In this document: piece after piece, positions 32,337 to 40,593 of the stretch
Layout: every line of letters begins with the position of its first letter
Numbering within the stretch: the first letter of the stretch is position 1
NCBI RefSeq assembly: GCF_037126285.1
Contig: NZ_CP147012.1
Coordinates: 2,750,001 to 2,814,000 of the forward strand
Direction: 5' to 3'
DNA length: 64,000 bases
DNA from: Bernardetia sp. MNP-M8
GTDB taxonomy: Bacteria > Bacteroidota > Bacteroidia > Cytophagales > Bernardetiaceae
Notes under the pieces: generated by a model
The model's input: only the letters and a program-made list of their open reading frames with translations
What the model was told of the DNA's origin: nothing
The model's database searches: none
Made by a program: the position numbers and the translations under genes

Positions 32337-34463
32337 TCACTCCTTCAACTTCAAATAAATAGTTTTGCCTTTTGGTATGGCTATATTAGGGTTAAAAGAT
32401 TGCGTAATTATTCTTCCTTTTCCTTCAAAGGCGACTTTCATTCCTAGATTTTCCAATAAATAAAGTGCATCACGAAGGCGCATTCCACGCACATCAGGAA
32501 CAAGACTTGTAGCAGCTTGATTGTCTATCCACATAACCGTATCAGTTGCTACTTTAGTTTTTACCCATTGCTGAACCGTTTGGTTTTCTGTTTTGATTCC
32601 TAATTGAGAACATACCAAATCCAAATCTGGACGATAACCAGCACGAATATAAGGCAAACGCATGTGCAAACTATCCATTGCTGTTGGCTCAACTTCTGAA
32701 AGTGGTTTGTGTAAATAACGCTGATAAACAACATCTGAAACCTTACGAAAAACAGGGGCTGCAATTTCGGCAGCATAACGTTTGTCTGTTTTTGGGTCGT
32801 CAATAACTACAATACACGAATATTTTGGATTATCAGCAGGAAAATAACCAGCAAAAGAAGTATAATGATCTTCTGTATATTCTCCATTTCTGACTTTTTC
32901 GGCAGTTCCTGTTTTTCCTGCAATTTGATAGATTTTTGTATCAATTTTTTTAGCTGTTCCTCTTTCTACTGCTCCACGAAGCATGGTTTGTAAAATCTTG
33001 ACAGTTTTTTCTGAAATAGTTTGTTGATTTAAAACTTTAGCTTCAAAACTGGTTAGTGTTTTTCCTGCTTGGCGTGTCTGGCTAACAATAATTGGCTCAA
33101 CCATTACTCCATTATTTGCAATCATGTTGTAAAAAGCAAGTGTTTGAAGAGGAGATAATTTGAGTTCGTAACCAATAGACATCCAAGGAAGCGTACTTCC
33201 ACTCCACGAAGAATCGGAAGGAGATTTGATATAAGGTTGCGCTTCGCCAGCCATTTGAAAACCTAACGGACGATTAAGACCAAATTTTTTGAGATACTCA
33301 ACATATTTTTCAGGATTTTTACGAAAATATTTCCATACTAAAAGCGACATTCCAACATTAGAAGATTTTTCAAAAACTTCTTGAACACTCAGTTTTCCAA
33401 GTGCAGAAACATCACGCATAATGGCATCATCAAAATATTTATGAACACCATCGCCTGTCTGTACACTATCTGATAATGAAATAGGAATTTCTTCATCTTC
33501 AAAAAGAGCAGCCATAGACATCAACTTAAATGTCGATCCAGGTTCGGCAAGTCCCATATCTCCGACAGCATAATTATTGTTTTCTACATACGAACCATTT
33601 GAATTTATTCCTAAATTGACAAGGGCTTTTATTTGTCCAGTTGTTACTTCCATCAAAATAATAGAACCGTAGTCAGCTTTATACTGACGAAGGGCGTTTT
33701 GTAGAATTTGATGAACTGTATCTTGTAAATTTATATCAATCGTAGTCTGAATATCAATCCCAGGTTTGGGTCTGACTTGTGACATGTCATCGACAGGTTT
33801 CCAAAAACCACCTGCAATAAGTTCGTACAATGCTTCACCAGCAATTCCTTGTAATTCACTATTAAAACTATACTCTAAACCTCTACCATTCAAAGACTGT
33901 GTTGTGTCTTCTTCGGTTACAAAGCCAATAGTACGTCTAGCAAGCTCTCCAAAAGGTAAAAAACGTCTATCAGTTTGTTCATAAATAACGCCTCCTTTGT
34001 TTCTTCCTTCTCTGAAAATAGGAAATTGAGATAGTTTTTTATAGTTTTCGTGATCAATTAATTCTTTACTAATTACATAATATTTCTTTTTGTTTTTACG
34101 ATATTCTCTTAAAATATTTACGTAATAGCTAGGTTTTTCTTCTTTATAAAATTTGGATAACAGAATTCCTAAAGAATCAATTCCACCTTCAAAAATGCTG
34201 CTATCTGCTACTGTTGGGTCGATAGCAACACGATAAAAAGGCAAAGAAGTAGCCAAAAGACTGCCATCATCTGCCAAAATACTTCCTCTAGTCGGTTGTA
34301 CATCACGCATCTCTACTCCTCTTGCTTTGCTGCTCCATTTTTCTCCCTCTACTATCTGAATGTTCATCATTTTATAAACAATCACAAGGGCAATCAATGC
34401 AACCACTAAAAAAGCGATTCGGACACGAGCGAGTATATATTTTCTTATTCCTGTTTTTGCCAT
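32337..34463 (-). CDS. ftsI: Division transpeptidase FtsI (PBP3) with PASTA domain
   Basis: 708-residue class B penicillin-binding protein for septal peptidoglycan. One N-terminal membrane helix (AFLVVALIALVIVYKMM), PBP dimerisation domain with RGSILADDGSLLA, transpeptidase with Ser310 in EPGSTFKLM, the SxN motif in EKSSNVGMS and KTG in IAGKTGTAEKV, then a C-terminal PASTA domain (LVPDVRGMRLRDALYLLENLGMKV...IPKGKTIYLKL). FtsL is just upstream. The genes that usually flank this pair (mraW before, murE and mraY after) are missing: an AbiE pair lies downstream and a lipoprotein gene upstream. Confidence 0.95.
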   Translation of the reverse strand: MAKTGIRKYILARVRIAFLVVALIALVIVYKMMNIQIVEGEKWSSKARGVEMRDVQPTRGSILADDGSLLATSLPFYRVAIDPTVADSSIFEGGIDSLGILLSKFYKEEKPSYYVNILREYRKNKKKYYVISKELIDHENYKKLSQFPIFREGRNKGGVIYEQTDRRFLPFGELARRTIGFVTEEDTTQSLNGRGLEYSFNSELQGIAGEALYELIAGGFWKPVDDMSQVRPKPGIDIQTTIDINLQDTVHQILQNALRQYKADYGSIILMEVTTGQIKALVNLGINSNGSYVENNNYAVGDMGLAEPGSTFKLMSMAALFEDEEIPISLSDSVQTGDGVHKYFDDAIMRDVSALGKLSVQEVFEKSSNVGMSLLVWKYFRKNPEKYVEYLKKFGLNRPLGFQMAGEAQPYIKSPSDSSWSGSTLPWMSIGYELKLSPLQTLAFYNMIANNGVMVEPIIVSQTRQAGKTLTSFEAKVLNQQTISEKTVKILQTMLRGAVERGTAKKIDTKIYQIAGKTGTAEKVRNGEYTEDHYTSFAGYFPADNPKYSCIVVIDDPKTDKRYAAEIAAPVFRKVSDVVYQRYLHKPLSEVEPTAMDSLHMRLPYIRAGYRPDLDLVCSQLGIKTENQTVQQWVKTKVATDTVMWIDNQAATSLVPDVRGMRLRDALYLLENLGMKVAFEGKGRIITQSFNPNIAIPKGKTIYLKLKE

Positions 34464-34467
34464 AAAT

Positions 34468-34587
34468 CAATTACGAATTACGAATTACGGATTACGAATT
34501 ATGAACTATGAATTAAAAATTACGACTACTGGATTTAGTATAGAAATAGTAGTTTATCGTAATTCGTAATTGACAATTCGTAATTGG
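34468..34587. repeat. Two-armed inverted repeat, ATTACGA word
   Basis: Left arm (34468-34497) has four tandem ATTACG(A/G) words; right arm (34556-34587) has the complements TCGTAAT. Between them ACTACT...AGTAGT forms an inner pair. It fills essentially the whole ftsL-ftsI gap. The same word recurs at 30188-30225. Confidence 0.75.
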
Positions 34588-34959
34588 TTATTCCGATATT
34601 CTTACTAATGGTTTTTCTCTTTCTTTTAAGCCTAGTCGTTCGGCTTTTTTAGCTACTACTTGTCTTCTGCTATCATACACATAACGAGTTTGTAAAGCAT
34701 GATAATCAATTTGATATTCTTCTACTTCTTGGCGAAGCTGTGTAACTTCTCTAACTACTCGTTCTGTATAATGACGATTTGCAATATAAATAATTCCGAA
34801 AAAAGAAACATATAAAACATAAGGCATAATTCGAAACAAAAAATCTTGGTCAACGGTAAAATCCCACTCAGCTAGATTTCTCCAAAAACCTCTTTTTGTA
34901 GGAATTTTGATTTCTTTTTCTTCCTCAATATGTTTGAATGTATTTTGAATTTTTGCCAT
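34588..34959 (-). CDS. ftsL: FtsL-like division protein
   Basis: 123 residues: a cytoplasmic N-terminus of about 45 residues, one membrane helix (LFRIMPYVLYVSFFGIIYIANRHY) and a periplasmic coiled coil (VVREVTQLRQEVEEYQIDYHALQTRYVYDSRRQVVAKKAERLGL). Topology, length and position just before ftsI fit the FtsL proteins of Bacteroidota, which couple FtsQ and FtsB to FtsWI. The C-terminal AERLGL is typical. The primary sequence is otherwise little conserved, so the call depends partly on context. Confidence 0.82.
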   Translation of the reverse strand: MAKIQNTFKHIEEEKEIKIPTKRGFWRNLAEWDFTVDQDFLFRIMPYVLYVSFFGIIYIANRHYTERVVREVTQLRQEVEEYQIDYHALQTRYVYDSRRQVVAKKAERLGLKEREKPLVRISE

Positions 34960-34967
34960 AGTCTTTT

Positions 34968-35118
34968 CAGTTACCAGTAAACAGTTATCAGTTACCAGTT
35001 ACCAGTGTAATACGTTATTTATTTAATGAAAATATTTTTGTAAGCACTATTTAAAATTATAATTGATGAACAAATGAAATTAACTGGTAACTAATTACTC
35101 CTTACTGGTAACTGATTT
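34968..35118. repeat. Two-armed inverted repeat, CAGTTACC word
   Basis: Left arm (34968-35007) has repeated CAGTTACCAGT words, right arm (35083-35118) has AACTGGTAACT and TTACTGGTAACTGA, about 75 AT-rich bases apart. The right arm runs into the end of the lipoprotein gene at 35095, supplying its last six codons (SVTSKE). Confidence 0.75.
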
Positions 35119-35607
35119 TTCCCCACATCCTTCAAACATTTGATTATCATACAAGAAAAAAGCATGATAACTATAATCTTTGTCTGACATTCCATCTGAA
35201 CACGGACATTCTTCGCCTTTTTTGACAACTAATTGAGCTGATTTTCCATCTTGATCTTCTAAAAAATAAGTCATAAAATACTCTACTGGACGAGCAGTTG
35301 CTGCAATAGGTTCTTTATAAGCGAATAAAGTAGAGTCTATACCTGAATTAGAAAATAAAATACCACTTTTTCGAACTTCTAAACTCCAAAAAGGTTCAGT
35401 TCCAAAACTTTTGAATAAGACTTTATCTGTTCCTATTTTGATAGGTTCATTTTTAAGTTTTGTTCTTTCTGTTTTAATTTCTTGTTCATTCTCTTCTACA
35501 TTTACTTCAGAATTTGTAAAAGAAACATCTGTACTTGTTTGGCTGTTTGAAGGCGAATTGCAAGCAAAACAGATAAAGATTATAAATATAGGAATAATAA
35601 ATTTCAT
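35095..35607 (-). CDS. COG3650-like lipoprotein
   Basis: 170 residues. The SPII signal IIFICFAC gives a lipidated Cys16. A Ser/Thr/Glu-rich linker follows, then the domain KSFGTEPFWSLEVRKSGILFSNSGID and the C-terminal HAFFLYDNQMFEGCGE, which match a widespread family of small envelope lipoproteins (COG3650-like, sometimes next to META or MliC domains). Function not established. The last six residues are encoded by the CAGTTACC repeat, so the original C-terminus may have been replaced. Confidence 0.7.
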   Translation of the reverse strand: MKFIIPIFIIFICFACNSPSNSQTSTDVSFTNSEVNVEENEQEIKTERTKLKNEPIKIGTDKVLFKSFGTEPFWSLEVRKSGILFSNSGIDSTLFAYKEPIAATARPVEYFMTYFLEDQDGKSAQLVVKKGEECPCSDGMSDKDYSYHAFFLYDNQMFEGCGEKSVTSKE

Positions 35608-35642
35608 AGTGTTTTAGATTAAATAAGTAAACTAGAAACCGT

Positions 35643-35665
35643 CAACGAGGTCAAGACCGTCGTTG
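35643..35665. repeat. Hairpin between the M1 peptidase and the lipoprotein gene
   Basis: CAACGAGGTC-AA-GACCGTCGTTG, a 10-bp stem with one bulged base. CGTCGTTG resembles the GGGAC-loop palindrome but the loop differs, so membership is doubtful. It can serve as terminator or processing site. Confidence 0.45.
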
Positions 35666-35675
35666 AGGATAGAAA

Positions 35676-38378
35676 TTAAAAACCAAGAGCTTGTTGGAAT
35701 TCGGTTACTCTACGGTCTTTTTCTTGATTTCTGATGTCATCCATTTTTTGTTCGATTTCTAATTCTAATTTTAGCTCTTCTTCAAACGCATTTTTCAGAA
35801 CAGTAAGCGATTGATACGCATCCTTACGAGTCTGAACATTGGAGTTTGTTTTGGCTTGATAGACCAAATACTCAATACCTTTTTTCTGAATATCTTTAGG
35901 CTGATTGATAAGATATTGGGTAAAATGATTTAAAAAATAACTCATTTCTGTTCCCGAAATTCTATCTGCATTTTTTACAAACCAATCATATTTTCCTTTA
36001 ATTCCATACACAGAATAATATTCAGCAATCGCATAAACAATATGACGCTCTTCGATATTTTCGAATGGTTCGATTTTGTCTAAAGCCTCTACATTATAAA
36101 CATTTATTAAAGAATAAATCGTATTACTAATTACAAAATAAGAAGAATCTTTTAGAGTTTGTTCCCAAAGTTTTGGAAAAGCTCCATATTGTGAAACAAT
36201 ATCAATAGCAGATGCACGAGTTAGGTTGTCTTTATCACTAAGAGCCATTTCTTTGAGTAAAGTTACGATTTCTGTAATCTTTTTCTCAACATCTTGAGCT
36301 TCTGGGTTTTCCAAGTTTTCAAGATTGTATTCTCCTAGTGAACGAATAGCTTGTGTTCTGTATGGTGCAAAATCGTTATTTTTAGCTACTTCCATTAATA
36401 AATTGAAAGTTGTATCATTTTCTACTGAACCAGCCAAATTATACAAAGCAGATATTTTTGGAATATAATTTTCATAATTTTTTGCTATCAAACGCCATTC
36501 TTGCGCTGTTCTTTCCTCTTGATTTTTTTGAGCTAAAAGATAACCAGAAGGGTCAAAGACAACTAACTCAGGTTTTATAGTTTTACTTTCTGTCTTGAAT
36601 TCAAAAATCTGCTCTGCTTTATCTAGCGTAAATTTATGTCTTGTAGATTTTCCATTTTCCCAAATATCAATTTCTAAAGGCAGACGATAAATAGGAGAAT
36701 AACGCAAATCTTGTGTTTGAGTAATAGTCATTTTGAGGGTTCCATCCTGATAGTTTTGGTCAATATTTAGTTCTGGATGACCAGCTTCCATAAGCCATTG
36801 ATTAAAAAACCAAGTCAAATCTTGTCCTGTAACTTCTTCTACAATTAATCTCAAATTATCCAATTCAACAGCTTTAAAAGCATTTGCTTTTACATACTTT
36901 TGAAGTGAAATTTTGAAAGCTTCCTCTCCAATATGATAACGTAACATATTCAAAACTACTGCCCCTTTTGCATAGGAATGAGAGTCAAACATATCATTTT
37001 CACTCGTATAGAAATAACGAATAATGGGTTCTCTTTTGGCTTGTGCTTCTCTAAGGTAACTTGATTTTTCATTGGCAATATTTTGGTCAGCTTCTTTTTT
37101 TCCTTTGCTGTGTTCTAACCAAAGATATTCACCATAGTCTGCAAAAGATTCATTCATCGCTAAGTTTGCCCAAGATTCGGCAGTCATCAAATCTCCAAAC
37201 CACTGATGAAAAAGTTCGTGAGAAATAATTCCTTCCCAGTCGTGGTCTTGAACCGAACGTTTATCTACCATAAGTCCTTCCATAAAAACGGAAGCACTTG
37301 TGTTTTCCATTGCTCCAGAAGTGTAATCCCGAACAATAATTTGAGCGTATTTTTCCCAAGGATAAGGATAGTCTAAGTAATTAGAATAAAATTCTATCAT
37401 TTCAGGCGTTTTACCAAAAACATCTTTTGCATACGGTGCGTGCCATTTTTCGGTATAATAATACAGAGGCACATCTTTCCATTTGTCTTCAATAATGGCA
37501 AATTCTCCTACTGCAACCATTGTTAAATAAGGCGCATGTGATTTTTCCATTTTCCAATAATCTGTACGTGTTCCATCTTCATTTTTTTGAGAAGAAACCA
37601 ATCTTCCATTTGAAAGTGTTTGTAAAGAATCGGCTACTGTAATGAAAACTTCTTGTGTTCCTCTAAAATTTGGTGCTTCAAAAGTAGGAAACCACATGGA
37701 GTTATTTGAAGTTTCACCTTGTGTCCAAATTTGTCTTGGTTTTCCTTTTGTTTTGCCTTCTGGATTAATAAAGAAAAAACCTTCTTCTTCAATATTTGAA
37801 AGCACACTATTTGTCCAAATCGCTTCATTTGGTTTGGCGATATAATTTATTTCTACTGTTATTTTTTCTTCTTTTGTATATTCTCTATCCAAACGAACAG
37901 TCAGCCATTTTCCATCATAATCCCAACGTAAAGGCTTTGTAGTTTCGTTTTTTGAGCTTCCAGCCAGTAGTTTTATAGATTCGATGGCTAATCCTTTTGC
38001 ATCTAAATCAATTTTGTTTTGGTCATAAAAATGAGGCTGAACTGTCAGAGTAGCTGTTGAGTAAACCCATTGTCTTTCCCAATCTGGAGTGATGTTAAGT
38101 TTTGTATGAATTAAATCAAATTCTTTTGTTTTGGTAGCGTGATAACTTCCCTTTTTAGGCTTCCAAATTGGTTCTGGAATATCTTTTTTAAATTGATTTT
38201 CAGATTCTTCTATAGGAACAAGAAAATCATTTGCTGTATTTGTGGAGTCTTTTTTAGTAGAAGTATCTGTGGTAGATTGTGTAGGCTTACACGAAGACAC
38301 AAAAAACGAAGTAGAAACGAAAAAAAGAGCTGCGAAAAGTGTAGGCAGAATGGAAGAGAAACGTAGCGATTTATTCAT
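35676..38378 (-). CDS. M1 family aminopeptidase
   Basis: 900-residue zinc aminopeptidase related to aminopeptidase N. An SPII-type signal (LFAALFFVSTSFFVSSC) makes it an envelope lipoprotein. Substrate motif GAMENTSASVF and the zinc site HELFHQWFGDLMTAESWANLAMNESFADYGEY (HExxH plus the distal Glu) are complete. A C-terminal ARM/HEAT-like helical region (about 600-890) follows. The ATG at 38378 (MNKSLRFSS) directly precedes the signal; an ATG 11 codons upstream is less likely. It releases N-terminal residues from peptides, probably in the periplasm. Confidence 0.92.
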   Translation of the reverse strand: MNKSLRFSSILPTLFAALFFVSTSFFVSSCKPTQSTTDTSTKKDSTNTANDFLVPIEESENQFKKDIPEPIWKPKKGSYHATKTKEFDLIHTKLNITPDWERQWVYSTATLTVQPHFYDQNKIDLDAKGLAIESIKLLAGSSKNETTKPLRWDYDGKWLTVRLDREYTKEEKITVEINYIAKPNEAIWTNSVLSNIEEEGFFFINPEGKTKGKPRQIWTQGETSNNSMWFPTFEAPNFRGTQEVFITVADSLQTLSNGRLVSSQKNEDGTRTDYWKMEKSHAPYLTMVAVGEFAIIEDKWKDVPLYYYTEKWHAPYAKDVFGKTPEMIEFYSNYLDYPYPWEKYAQIIVRDYTSGAMENTSASVFMEGLMVDKRSVQDHDWEGIISHELFHQWFGDLMTAESWANLAMNESFADYGEYLWLEHSKGKKEADQNIANEKSSYLREAQAKREPIIRYFYTSENDMFDSHSYAKGAVVLNMLRYHIGEEAFKISLQKYVKANAFKAVELDNLRLIVEEVTGQDLTWFFNQWLMEAGHPELNIDQNYQDGTLKMTITQTQDLRYSPIYRLPLEIDIWENGKSTRHKFTLDKAEQIFEFKTESKTIKPELVVFDPSGYLLAQKNQEERTAQEWRLIAKNYENYIPKISALYNLAGSVENDTTFNLLMEVAKNNDFAPYRTQAIRSLGEYNLENLENPEAQDVEKKITEIVTLLKEMALSDKDNLTRASAIDIVSQYGAFPKLWEQTLKDSSYFVISNTIYSLINVYNVEALDKIEPFENIEERHIVYAIAEYYSVYGIKGKYDWFVKNADRISGTEMSYFLNHFTQYLINQPKDIQKKGIEYLVYQAKTNSNVQTRKDAYQSLTVLKNAFEEELKLELEIEQKMDDIRNQEKDRRVTEFQQALGF

Positions 38379-38626
38379 ACTGAAAAAAGATTTTTGTAAA
38401 ATTTTATACAACTTACAAAAAAACTCAATTTTAATGAATAAAAAAAGGAAAAAGTTTTGTTTTTACTTATTACGAACTATTAATAATGAAAGCATGATGC
38501 TGTGTTTTTTCTTGTTGTTCAATGATTTTTTAGTTCTTGAAAATCAACATTGGATATTCATTTTCAGAAAATAGTAAAGATGAATTAAATATTTCACTTG
38601 GATAATAAAATTGCATTTTAAGAGTA

Positions 38627-38656
38627 TTGAATTATAAATAAACACTATTATATTTG
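38627..38656 (+). promoter_or_regulatory. Promoter of the 38702 lipoprotein gene
   Basis: TTG at 38627-38629, a 19-base spacer and TATATTTG at 38649-38656: the best Bacteroidota -33/-7 pair in the window. The remaining gap 38379-38626 holds no gene I can support. Confidence 0.65.
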
Positions 38657-38701
38657 CAGTAAAATTCATTTCTATTTTACTTTTTATAACCTAAATCATT
38701 T

Positions 38702-39199
38702 ATGTCATATCTTAAAGAATATAGCTCAATTAACAAAAAATATTTAATTGTATGTGTTTTAATCATTTTAAGCAGCTTACAAAGTTGTAAATCTGATGAC
38801 GAAATTTGCACGAAAGATATTACAGATTCAACAAAAACTATTGAGGAGTTATATAACTGTAATACTACTTTTGAAACTTTGTCTCTAATTTCTAAAGAAG
38901 AGTCTTATACTATTATTACTACTAAAAGTGAGTATGATTCTAAAGTAGAAGGAGATTGTCATCCAGAAATAGATTTTACTACCTATAATTTATTAATAGG
39001 TTATTTAGGAAATGCTAAGAAAGTATCTTCTCTAAAAAACACTCTATACAGAGCTTGTGAGCCTAATACATATACTTTAGAAGTAGATATAGAATCTAAA
39101 GATGAGGAAACTGAAAATCCTCTTTTTACGTATCATTTGTTAGTTCCTAAGAATGAGCAAATCGATGATCTATCAGTAGTTTTGTTGAATAATAAATAA
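38702..39199 (+). CDS. Hypothetical lipoprotein
   Basis: 165 residues. The signal peptide (YLIVCVLIILSSLQSC) ends in a lipobox with Cys29. The mature part has further Cys residues (EICTKD, YNCNT, GDCHPE, RACEPN), which could pair in the periplasm. Beta-rich C-terminal half. It resembles the small lipoproteins of Bacteroidota built around a conserved Asp-Thr-Tyr-Asn-Leu-Leu strand (DFTTYNLLIGYLG). No function assigned. Well-formed promoter and terminator make it a single-gene unit. Confidence 0.7.
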   Translation: MSYLKEYSSINKKYLIVCVLIILSSLQSCKSDDEICTKDITDSTKTIEELYNCNTTFETLSLISKEESYTIITTKSEYDSKVEGDCHPEIDFTTYNLLIGYLGNAKKVSSLKNTLYRACEPNTYTLEVDIESKDEETENPLFTYHLLVPKNEQIDDLSVVLLNNK

Positions 39200-39223
39200 A
39201 AAGGAACAATTTATATAGATAAG

Positions 39224-39264
39224 AAAAATGATTGCTTGATGAAACTCTGAAGGCAATCATTTTT
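39224..39264. terminator. Terminator between convergent genes
   Basis: 12-bp stem AAAAATGATTGC / GCAATCATTTTT with a 17-base loop and a T run. It ends the 38702 gene; its right stem includes the stop codon of the AlkD-like gene. Confidence 0.8.
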
Positions 39265-39940
39265 TTATTAATCGCAAAGCCTCTCTTCTACTCAAATTCC
39301 TCAAGTCATTTGTTTGGACAAAATTAACTACCCAATCAGGATTTGTTTTGCTGTATTCTCTCAAAATCCAACCAATGGCTTTATTGATAAAAAACTCCTT
39401 TGAACCTATCTTTGAATTTATTAAAGAATGAATAACGAAAGTAAGTAAATTGGTATCTATTTTTTCTTTGTCTTTGAGTTGAAATAATAACGCAGAACGT
39501 TGTAACCAAATATTTTCAGAAGCAATCCATTTTTTTATATAGGCATCTCTTTCTTTTGGATATGTTTTGAAATAGGCACTGATGAGTTTTGGTGCAATAA
39601 AATCTACTGTATCCCACCATGAATTATGTGTAACCATAAACTCAAAAAGCTCTATATCTTTTTTATCAAGTTCTTTTGTGTATTTGAAGGCTAGTTCTTG
39701 TGCAAAATAATGATAATCTCGTTGTGGTTTTTGCCATAAAATTTTTACATAACTTTCTAAATCACTTTTTTTAGGTAAGAATTTTTTATTTAGAAAAGGC
39801 TTTGTGATTTCTCTTCTTTTGGGAGTTTTGATACCATAATACTCAAACTGATTTCGCATGTATGCTTTTTGCTCTAAGGCAATTTTAGAATTTGCATTTT
39901 CTTCAAATTCAGTTTGTAAGGTTTGTATAAATATATTCAT
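39257..39940 (-). CDS. DNA alkylation repair protein (AlkD-like)
   Basis: 227-residue all-helical HEAT-like protein of the AlkC/AlkD glycosylase family, which removes alkylated bases. Seen are MRNQFEYYGIKTPKRREITKPFL, LWQKPQRDYHYFAQELAFKY, THNSWWDTVDFIAPKLISAYF (Trp and Asp as in AlkD active site) and the ending NKAIGWILREYSKTNPDWVVNFV...LSRREALRLI. The ATG at 39940 is chosen; a GTG four codons upstream is possible. Many members in Bacteroidota are annotated this way without activity tests. Confidence 0.85.
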   Translation of the reverse strand: MNIFIQTLQTEFEENANSKIALEQKAYMRNQFEYYGIKTPKRREITKPFLNKKFLPKKSDLESYVKILWQKPQRDYHYFAQELAFKYTKELDKKDIELFEFMVTHNSWWDTVDFIAPKLISAYFKTYPKERDAYIKKWIASENIWLQRSALLFQLKDKEKIDTNLLTFVIHSLINSKIGSKEFFINKAIGWILREYSKTNPDWVVNFVQTNDLRNLSRREALRLIKK

Positions 39941-40101
39941 GTTGAAAAACACTTTAAATGCTTGATTATTAGTTAGTTTTTGCTTAATTGTGATTATTGC
40001 TATTCGTAAGAGTATTCAATTTTTATGAGTCTACTACAAAAAAATAAAAAGTATTTGTAAGAAAATTTGAAAATAAAGTTTAAATAATCAAAAAATAATA
40101 G

Positions 40102-40109
40102 TACTTTTG
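40102..40109 (+). promoter_or_regulatory. Candidate -7 box for the small Cys-rich lipoprotein
   Basis: TACTTTTG fits TAnnTTTG and lies about ten bases before a run of three hairpins, so the hairpins would form at the 5' end of the transcript. Confidence 0.45.
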
Positions 40110-40118
40110 TGAACTCAA

Positions 40119-40207
40119 AGAGAAAAATATTTTCTCTACTGTATAAAAACTCATATATTTATTGAGTTTTTATACACAAAAACTTTTAGAGCTATTATCA
40201 GATAATA
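40119..40207 (+). promoter_or_regulatory. Three tandem hairpins in the leader of the 40238 gene
   Basis: Hairpin 1: AGAGAAAA-ATA-TTTTCTCT (40119-40137). Hairpin 2: 13-bp perfect stem GTATAAAAACTCA / TGAGTTTTTATAC (40141-40175). Hairpin 3: GCTATTA-TCAGA-TAATAGC (40191-40209). They follow directly after one another between the -7 box and the start codon and could stabilise or regulate the messenger. Confidence 0.65.
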
Positions 40208-40237
40208 GCATATTTATTTACTTCTTATATAAAAACG

Positions 40238-40537
40238 ATGAAATTAATTAAAGATTTTTCTAGAATTGCTTTAGTAGCTGCATTAGCTTGTTCATTTGCT
40301 CTTACTTCTTGTAAAAAAGATGATGAAGATGAAAAGCCTAGTTGTGAGGAAATAAAAGCACAACTAACAAGTGCAGAAACTGCTTATGATAATGATACTT
40401 CAGACTCTAAGGAGATATGTAATACTTACTTAACAGCTTTGAAAGCAAGTGCTAATTCTGATTGTTACACAGCTGAAGAAAAACAACTACTTCAACTTGA
40501 AATAGCCCTTTTTGATGGATTTGGTGGGTGTCAATAA
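40238..40537 (+). CDS. Small lipoprotein with four mature cysteines
   Basis: 99 residues. SPII signal peptide (LVAALACSFALTSC) with lipidated Cys25, an acidic linker (KKDDEDEKPS) and a helical domain carrying Cys36, Cys61, Cys76 and Cys98, enough for two disulfides. It resembles nothing I can name. A strongly structured leader and a strong terminator suggest an abundant messenger. Confidence 0.7.
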   Translation: MKLIKDFSRIALVAALACSFALTSCKKDDEDEKPSCEEIKAQLTSAETAYDNDTSDSKEICNTYLTALKASANSDCYTAEEKQLLQLEIALFDGFGGCQ

Positions 40538-40549
40538 TCACTTTAATAC

Positions 40550-40583
40550 AAAAAAGATACTCTAAATTTGGAGTATCTTTTTT
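40550..40583. terminator. Terminator between the small lipoprotein and nspC
   Basis: 13-bp perfect stem AAAAAAGATACTC / GAGTATCTTTTTT with an 8-base loop. It works for both convergent genes. Confidence 0.88.
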
Positions 40584-40593
40584 GTTTAATATA

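Noticed and set aside
35643-35665. Extra copy of the GGGAC palindrome
   Set aside because: Only CGTCGTTG is shared; the loop and the ACACCAAC half are missing, so it was listed as a separate hairpin.
38139-38574. Plus-strand frames opposite the M1 peptidase signal region
   Set aside because: Antisense to a signal peptide and low-complexity; no promoter or family.
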